Assembly: GCA_002007465.1 (NCBI GenBank)
Contig: LNAC01000230.1
Coordinates: forward strand, 2,239,809 to 2,303,808
Direction: 5' to 3'
DNA from: Ailurus styani
Taxonomy: Eukaryota; Chordata; Mammalia; Carnivora; Ailuridae
Length of the DNA stretch: 64,000 bases
Shown: piece after piece, positions 12,922 to 64,000 of the stretch
Numbering within the stretch: position 1 is the first letter of the stretch
Layout of the letters: each line of letters starts with the position of its first letter
Notes under the pieces: model-generated
What the model saw: the letters and a program-made list of their open reading frames with translations, nothing else
What the model was told of the DNA's origin: nothing
Database searches by the model: none
Made by a program: the position numbers and the translations under genes

Positions 12922-13118
12922 AAGCAAAGATTTTATTTATTCGTTTGACAGAGAGAAAGAGAGTGAGCACAAGCAGGGGAAGCAGCCAAGGGAGAGGGAG
13001 AAGCAGACTTCCCCCTCCCCCCAGCAGGGAGCCCTATGCGGGGCTCCATCCCAGGACCCTGGGATCATGACCTGAGTTAAAGGCAGATGCTTAATGGACT
13101 GAGCCACCCAGGTGCCCC
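12922..13118 (-). mobile_element. CanSINE, second of a pair
   Basis: Lies between the second and third copies of AGATAATTTTT (12909 and 13123). Confidence 0.92.
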
Positions 13119-13153
13119 AAAGTAGATAATTTTTATTAAAAAATGGCAAAATT

Positions 13154-13352
13154 GGGGCACTTGGGTGGCTCAGTCGGTTAAGCACCTGAATCTTGATTCT
13201 GGCTCAGGTCATGATTTCAGGGTTGTGAGTTCGAATCCTGAGTTGGGCTCTGTGCTGGGCACGGAGCCTGCTTGAGATTCTCTCTCCTTACCCCTCTGTC
13301 CCCCCACCCCCGCTGGCAGGAGCCCGCATGCTTTGTCTCTCAGAAAAAAAAA
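13154..13352 (+). mobile_element. CanSINE, older subtype
   Basis: Head GGGCACTTGGGTGGCTCAG with TTGTGAGTTCGAATCCTGAG in the B-box area; degraded tail. Confidence 0.88.
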
Positions 13353-13464
13353 TTATTTTGTCTATATGAAAATTTTGTTTTCTGTAATAATGAGTAATAA
13401 TTATTTTCTCAATTTCTTTTTTGGATTTAAGACAATTATAATTCTAACTTTCCAATATTTTTTA

Positions 13465-13553
13465 AATAGGCTCTACACCCAACGTGGAGCTTGAACTCGC
13501 GACCCTGAGATCAAGAGTCTCATGTTTTACTGATTGAGCCAGCCAGATGCCCC
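13465..13553 (-). mobile_element. Short, old CanSINE
   Basis: Head-only copy with GAGCTTGAACTCGCGACCCT. Confidence 0.75.
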
Positions 13554-13917
13554 AACTGTTATAATTTTAAAATAATACACTTTGATTTTAAATATATTGT
13601 CCAAATTCAGGAAAATATTTCATATGTGAACCAGATTTCCACTTACCAGACAAAAAAAAGTATTACATCTTGCAAGTTGCACTATCTGCTGTTTTAAATT
13701 TTAAACCCAAAAGCTCCAAATTGTCATAGAATGACAGGATTGACACAATACTACTGTTTGTCTTTACAATTACCAAGCTATCACTGTTTATTTCAAACCT
13801 CCGTGAGAATACAAGAGTATGTGCTACCACAGGGTTCGGAGAAAGATACTGCAAGCCACAACCAAGCCAGAAGGGCTCTGGAAGTGTTGGATATCTTATT
13901 TAGAAACAAATGGGGGG

Positions 13918-14042
13918 AGGCACCTGGGTGGCTCAGTTGGCCTTACTCTTGATCTTGGCTCAGGTCCTGAGCTGAAGGCCTGCATTCGGTTCCACGCTGG
14001 GGGTGAAGTTTACTTAGGCCAAAAAAAAAAAAAAAAAAAAAG
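13918..14042 (+). mobile_element. Short CanSINE with long A-tail
   Basis: Head GCACCTGGGTGGCTCAG, internal deletion, tail of about 20 A. Confidence 0.82.
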
Positions 14043-14138
14043 AAACAAAGAAACAAACAAATGTAGGAAGTGCTATGAATTAACTCCTAGTGGAACACAA
14101 TGTTTCTTAAAGGGATAAGTAATAAAAATGTGCTGATA

Positions 14139-14316
14139 GGGGTGCCTGGGTGGGTCAGTGGGTTAAAGCCTCTGCCTTTGGCTCAGGTTGGATCGAACCC
14201 TACATTGGGGCTTCCTGCTCAGCGGGGAGCCTGCTTCCTCCTCTGTCTCTGCTTGCCTTTCTTCCTACTTGTGATCTCTCTCTCTGTCAAATAAATAAAT
14301 AAAATCTTTAAAAAAT
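14139..14316 (+). mobile_element. CanSINE, first of a tandem pair
   Basis: Preceded and followed by AAAATGTGCTGAT. Confidence 0.92.
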
Positions 14317-14324
14317 GTGCTGAT

Positions 14325-14526
14325 GGGCGCCTGGGTGGCTCAGTGGGTTAAAGCCTCTGCTTTCGGCTCAGGTCATGATCTCAGCGTCCTGGGATCGAGG
14401 CCCACATCGGGCTCTTTGCTCGGCGGGGAGCCTGCTTCCTCCTCTCCCTGTCTCTCTGCCTGCCTCTCTGCCTACTTGTAATCTCTCTCTCTGTGTCAAA
14501 TAAATAAATAAAATCTTTAAAAAAAA
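14325..14526 (+). mobile_element. CanSINE, second of a tandem pair
   Basis: Same orientation as its neighbour; a third GTGCTGAT copy follows it. Confidence 0.92.
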
Positions 14527-14609
14527 GTGCTGATAATGAACCTCAAAGTCTATGTCCAAAAGAAATGCATTCATGTGCTTATGTACGAAATATGCATAAA
14601 GTGTTCATT

Positions 14610-14815
14610 AAAGCGAGGACTATACTAGGCACTCTTGCATTATTTTGTTTAATCCTTGTCATGCCCCAGGATGGCAAGATGGAAGATTTTATCTTCATTT
14701 GACATATAAGGAAACAGGCACTCGGAGGTCAAGGATCCTGCTCAAAGCCTAACTCTAGTTAGTGGTGAATTCAGGATTTCAACTCAGATCTTTCTCAATC
14801 CAAAGCCCACATGTA
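14610..14815. repeat. MIR-type SINE
   Basis: Diverged core with CACTCTTGCATTATTTTGTT and GGAAACAGGCACTCGGAGGT. Confidence 0.55.
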
Positions 14816-14924
14816 CCTTTTCCATTATAGTCTGTTATGGCTCCATGATAGATAGGGGAGGCAGAGAAACTTGAACACTATGGTGTTCACATACTCACAC
14901 ACGCTAAAATGATAACTGTTACTA

Positions 14925-15085
14925 ATTCTTGAGCCCCTACTAGGAGGCAAGTAGTGTGCTGGGTGCTCTACATAAGTGGTTTTTACGATTCTCATAATTA
15001 CCCTTTGACAGCAAGGATTATTCTCATTTTTTTGGTGAAGGCTCAGAGGAATTCAGTGACTTGCCTAGTGTCACAAATCTGTTAC
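14925..15085 (+). repeat. MIR-type SINE
   Basis: TGTGCTGGGTGCTCTACATA followed by CAGAGGAATTCAGTGACTTG, the usual MIR order. Confidence 0.6.
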
Positions 15086-15284
15086 CATCACATCCCTCAG
15101 TGGCCCTCATACAGGACGCCTACTATGTGCTGCACCCTGTGGTGGGGGTTGGAGCTGTAGGAACGTCAGGAATGAACAACTGTTTATTTGCTTACCTGAC
15201 CTACGTGAGCCCAAGTCCCCCTCCCAGTTCCATTCGGAGATTTGTGGAGGCAAAAATAAAGACCAGCAACAGCAACAGTTCCCA

Positions 15285-15460
15285 TTGACTGATTATGCAA
15301 TGTCTTAGGTAGTGTGCCGTCTACACACATATGCACGCGCACATACCGTCTAGTCCTCACAATGATCTTGTTAATATCCTCACTTAACCGAGAAGAAAGG
15401 AGGGGCTCATTAAGTCTGATTCGCACAAGGTCACACAGCAGTCGGGTGTCCCCCCGCTGG
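15285..15460 (+). repeat. MIR-type SINE just upstream of the CpG island
   Basis: Diverged MIR core with CCTCACAATGATCTTGTTAA and CAAGGTCACACAGCAGTCGG. Confidence 0.5.
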
Positions 15461-15529
15461 GGGTCCACCCTGACCTGCTGACTCTAGGGCTCTAGGTCTG
15501 AACTCTCACATCCCGTTAAAGTGCTCTGG

Positions 15530-62416
<46,887 letters not shown>

Positions 62417-62995
62417 GATGAGAGTTCAAGATGAGTTCGGAAGCATCTGGAGTCCCATTGAAATCATCTAGTTCTGTGGCCAGCTGCTCAGTAGAGCTTT
62501 ACTGCATGTATCCGCTCAGAATCTTCCGCATTTTGTATTTTAGAAATGCCCGTTGCTACATTCCTGAAGTCTTTATTTGCAGTATGAGCCTATAGACTCT
62601 CCGTTCTCTTGGCGTGGAGTGTTGTTTGACTTGTGAATGCAAAAACCACACATATCTCTTAAACTACACCACTATCTAATGAAAATATTGAAATTGTATC
62701 TGTAAGAAACATTTAAAGAGAAGATATATTAGTTTTTTAATTGGTATTTTAATTTTTATATATTCAGGAAAGAACAGAAGTGATTGAATATTGTTAACTA
62801 TATGCCACTGTGTGTTTAGAAGAGTAAGGAGCAGTCAGTTTTCCTATCAGTGACAGCATCGACAGTGTTGTTCTGTTGGATACACCATATGTCTTGGAAT
62901 TATTTTACTGTTTCAGCAGGATTAACTGTTTTCTCGCACTTTTTCAGATGATTTCCGGGGGAATCTGTGTCCACAGTTCCTTTTAAATACAAATC

Positions 62996-63001
62996 AATAA
63001 A
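62996..63001 (+). terminator. HPRT1 upstream polyadenylation signal
   Basis: Canonical AATAAA within CAATAAACTCC, 580 nt after the stop. It is the first of two signals 54 nt apart. Confidence 0.6.
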
Positions 63002-63049
63002 CTCCCCAAAAAAGTCACATTTTGAATTCTTCAGTGTAAAAATCCTTAC

Positions 63050-63055
63050 AATAAA
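63050..63055 (+). terminator. HPRT1 distal polyadenylation signal
   Basis: Canonical AATAAA within TTACAATAAAGGCTG. It is followed by a T-rich GTCTCTTT stretch that could serve as the downstream element, and is the likely main cleavage signal. Confidence 0.75.
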
Positions 63056-63075
63056 GGCTGTCTCTTTAAAGGAAA

Positions 63076-64000
63076 CTCTGCATACCTATGATTTCTCTAC
63101 AAATTAACCTAGTGTCATTTTCTGTCGGTTACCTCTTCCCTTTCTGTTAAGTGTTAGCGGCTATTTTAATTGTAATCTTACCGAGCACGGCGAATAGTGA
63201 TGATCTGGTAGAACATGGTGGTGAAGCTAGTGAAACTCGTACCCACGGTAAGTTTCAGACACACAGTATACTTGATGACATGTCACCGTGTCCGAGTAAC
63301 GAGGCCTTCTCTCGGGGTCCTGGTGAAGTGTTCCGATCGCTGGCTCACTGGAGTCACAGCAGTCTGTGTAGATGAGACCTTGCTGAGTGAAGAACAGCAC
63401 CAACGAAACCTCTTGTTTTCTGGGAGCAGGAAGACAGGTTTTTATTTTATTTTATTTTATTTTATTTTATTTTATTTTAAGATTTTATTTATTTATTTGA
63501 CACAGAGAGAGATCAGATCACAAGTAGGCAGAGAGGCAGGCAGAGAGAGGAGGAAGCAGGCTCCCTGCTGAGCAGAGAGCCTGATGCGGGGCTCGATCCC
63601 AGGACCCTGAGATCATGACCTGAGCCGAAGGCAGAGGCTTTAACCCACTGAGCCACCCAGGCGCCCCTGGAAGACGGGTTTTAAACCCAAACCCTCAGGG
63701 GTCTCTGGGCTCCGAGTGAGCTACGAACCAGCAAGCCCAGGGATCCGGCCAGCCACATCGGTGCTTTAAAGTTTGCTGTCATTCCCAGCAGCAAAGGAGG
63801 GAACTTGAAGTGATACCGACTAGTAATTTGTCACGGTCCCGGAATGTCCTGGTTTATCCCACCTTTTCACTCTTGTTACCTCATTTGACCTTCATGACCC
63901 TGTGACGTTGAGGTTGGTGCTGACACACGTGGGTGCGCCATCCACCATCGCTCCCTGGCCTCGCGGTGGGCTCCTTGGTTTGCTAGGAGCCGCCTCCCAC
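63076..64000. other. Downstream intergenic region with one SINE
   Basis: Beyond the polyadenylation site there is no gene that I can support. Confidence 0.65.
63445..63667 (-). mobile_element. CanSINE with expanded TTTTA tail
   Basis: Flanked by GGAAGACRGGTTTTA. The A-tail has become a TTTTA microsatellite (about 63440-63478). Confidence 0.93.

Larger units (their letters stand above)
62417..63075 (+). other. HPRT1: HPRT1 3' UTR
   Basis: SINE-free, AT-rich sequence continues from the stop for about 660 nt, a length typical of the gene. The end is placed about 20 nt after the second AATAAA and is an estimate. Confidence 0.8.

Overview
The window is a carnivoran (caniform, plausibly mustelid) nuclear X-linked locus. 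It is saturated with tRNA-derived CanSINEs, about 65 copies or fragments on both strands. It also holds carnivore L1 pieces, old MIR, DNA-transposon and ERVL/MaLR remnants, and one protein-coding gene, HPRT1. All nine HPRT1 exons are recognisable on the + strand and their coding parts sum to 657 nt (218 codons plus stop). The species is an inference from the SINE type; only the CanSINE signature is seen directly.

Layout. Positions 1-15500 are intergenic DNA upstream of HPRT1, with repeats and no gene that I can support. A GC-rich, TATA-less CpG-island promoter (about 15530-16016) leads into exon 1. Intron 1 (nominally 16044-38403) carries a gammaretroviral provirus in antisense, followed by L1s, a MaLR LTR, a truncated U2 snRNA retrocopy and SINEs. 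Exons 2 to 9 lie at 38404-62416, and the 3' UTR ends near 63075. The remainder is downstream intergenic sequence.

Provirus. On the minus strand a 528-bp 5' LTR (23708-24235) is followed by a primer-binding site matching tRNA-Gln at all 18 positions, a splice donor, a glyco-Gag-type leader without an AUG, gag (559 codons, open), an in-frame UAG and pol (1199 codons, open, catalytic residues present). Then comes env, open for 598 codons until it runs into an N at 16183. The end of env, the polypurine tract, the 3' LTR and the second target-site copy are absent. Gag-Pol carries no disabling change that I can see, so the insertion looks young.

Main anomaly. The sequence just left of that N is a spliced HPRT1 mRNA. 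Exon 1 is joined directly to exon 2 and to the first 32 nt of exon 3, with no introns, although genuine exons 2 and 3 lie 22-24 kb downstream with normal splice sites. The exon 1 donor and the start of intron 1 are missing. Single Ns elsewhere (11458, 36848, 47492, 48539, 59640) also sit at repeats, duplications or broken SINEs. I therefore read 16017-16183 as an assembly chimera that has swallowed the provirus 3' end and the 5' end of intron 1. No wholly new system is evident. The items most worth checking are the young provirus with its glyco-Gag leader and the cDNA-like splice in the reference.
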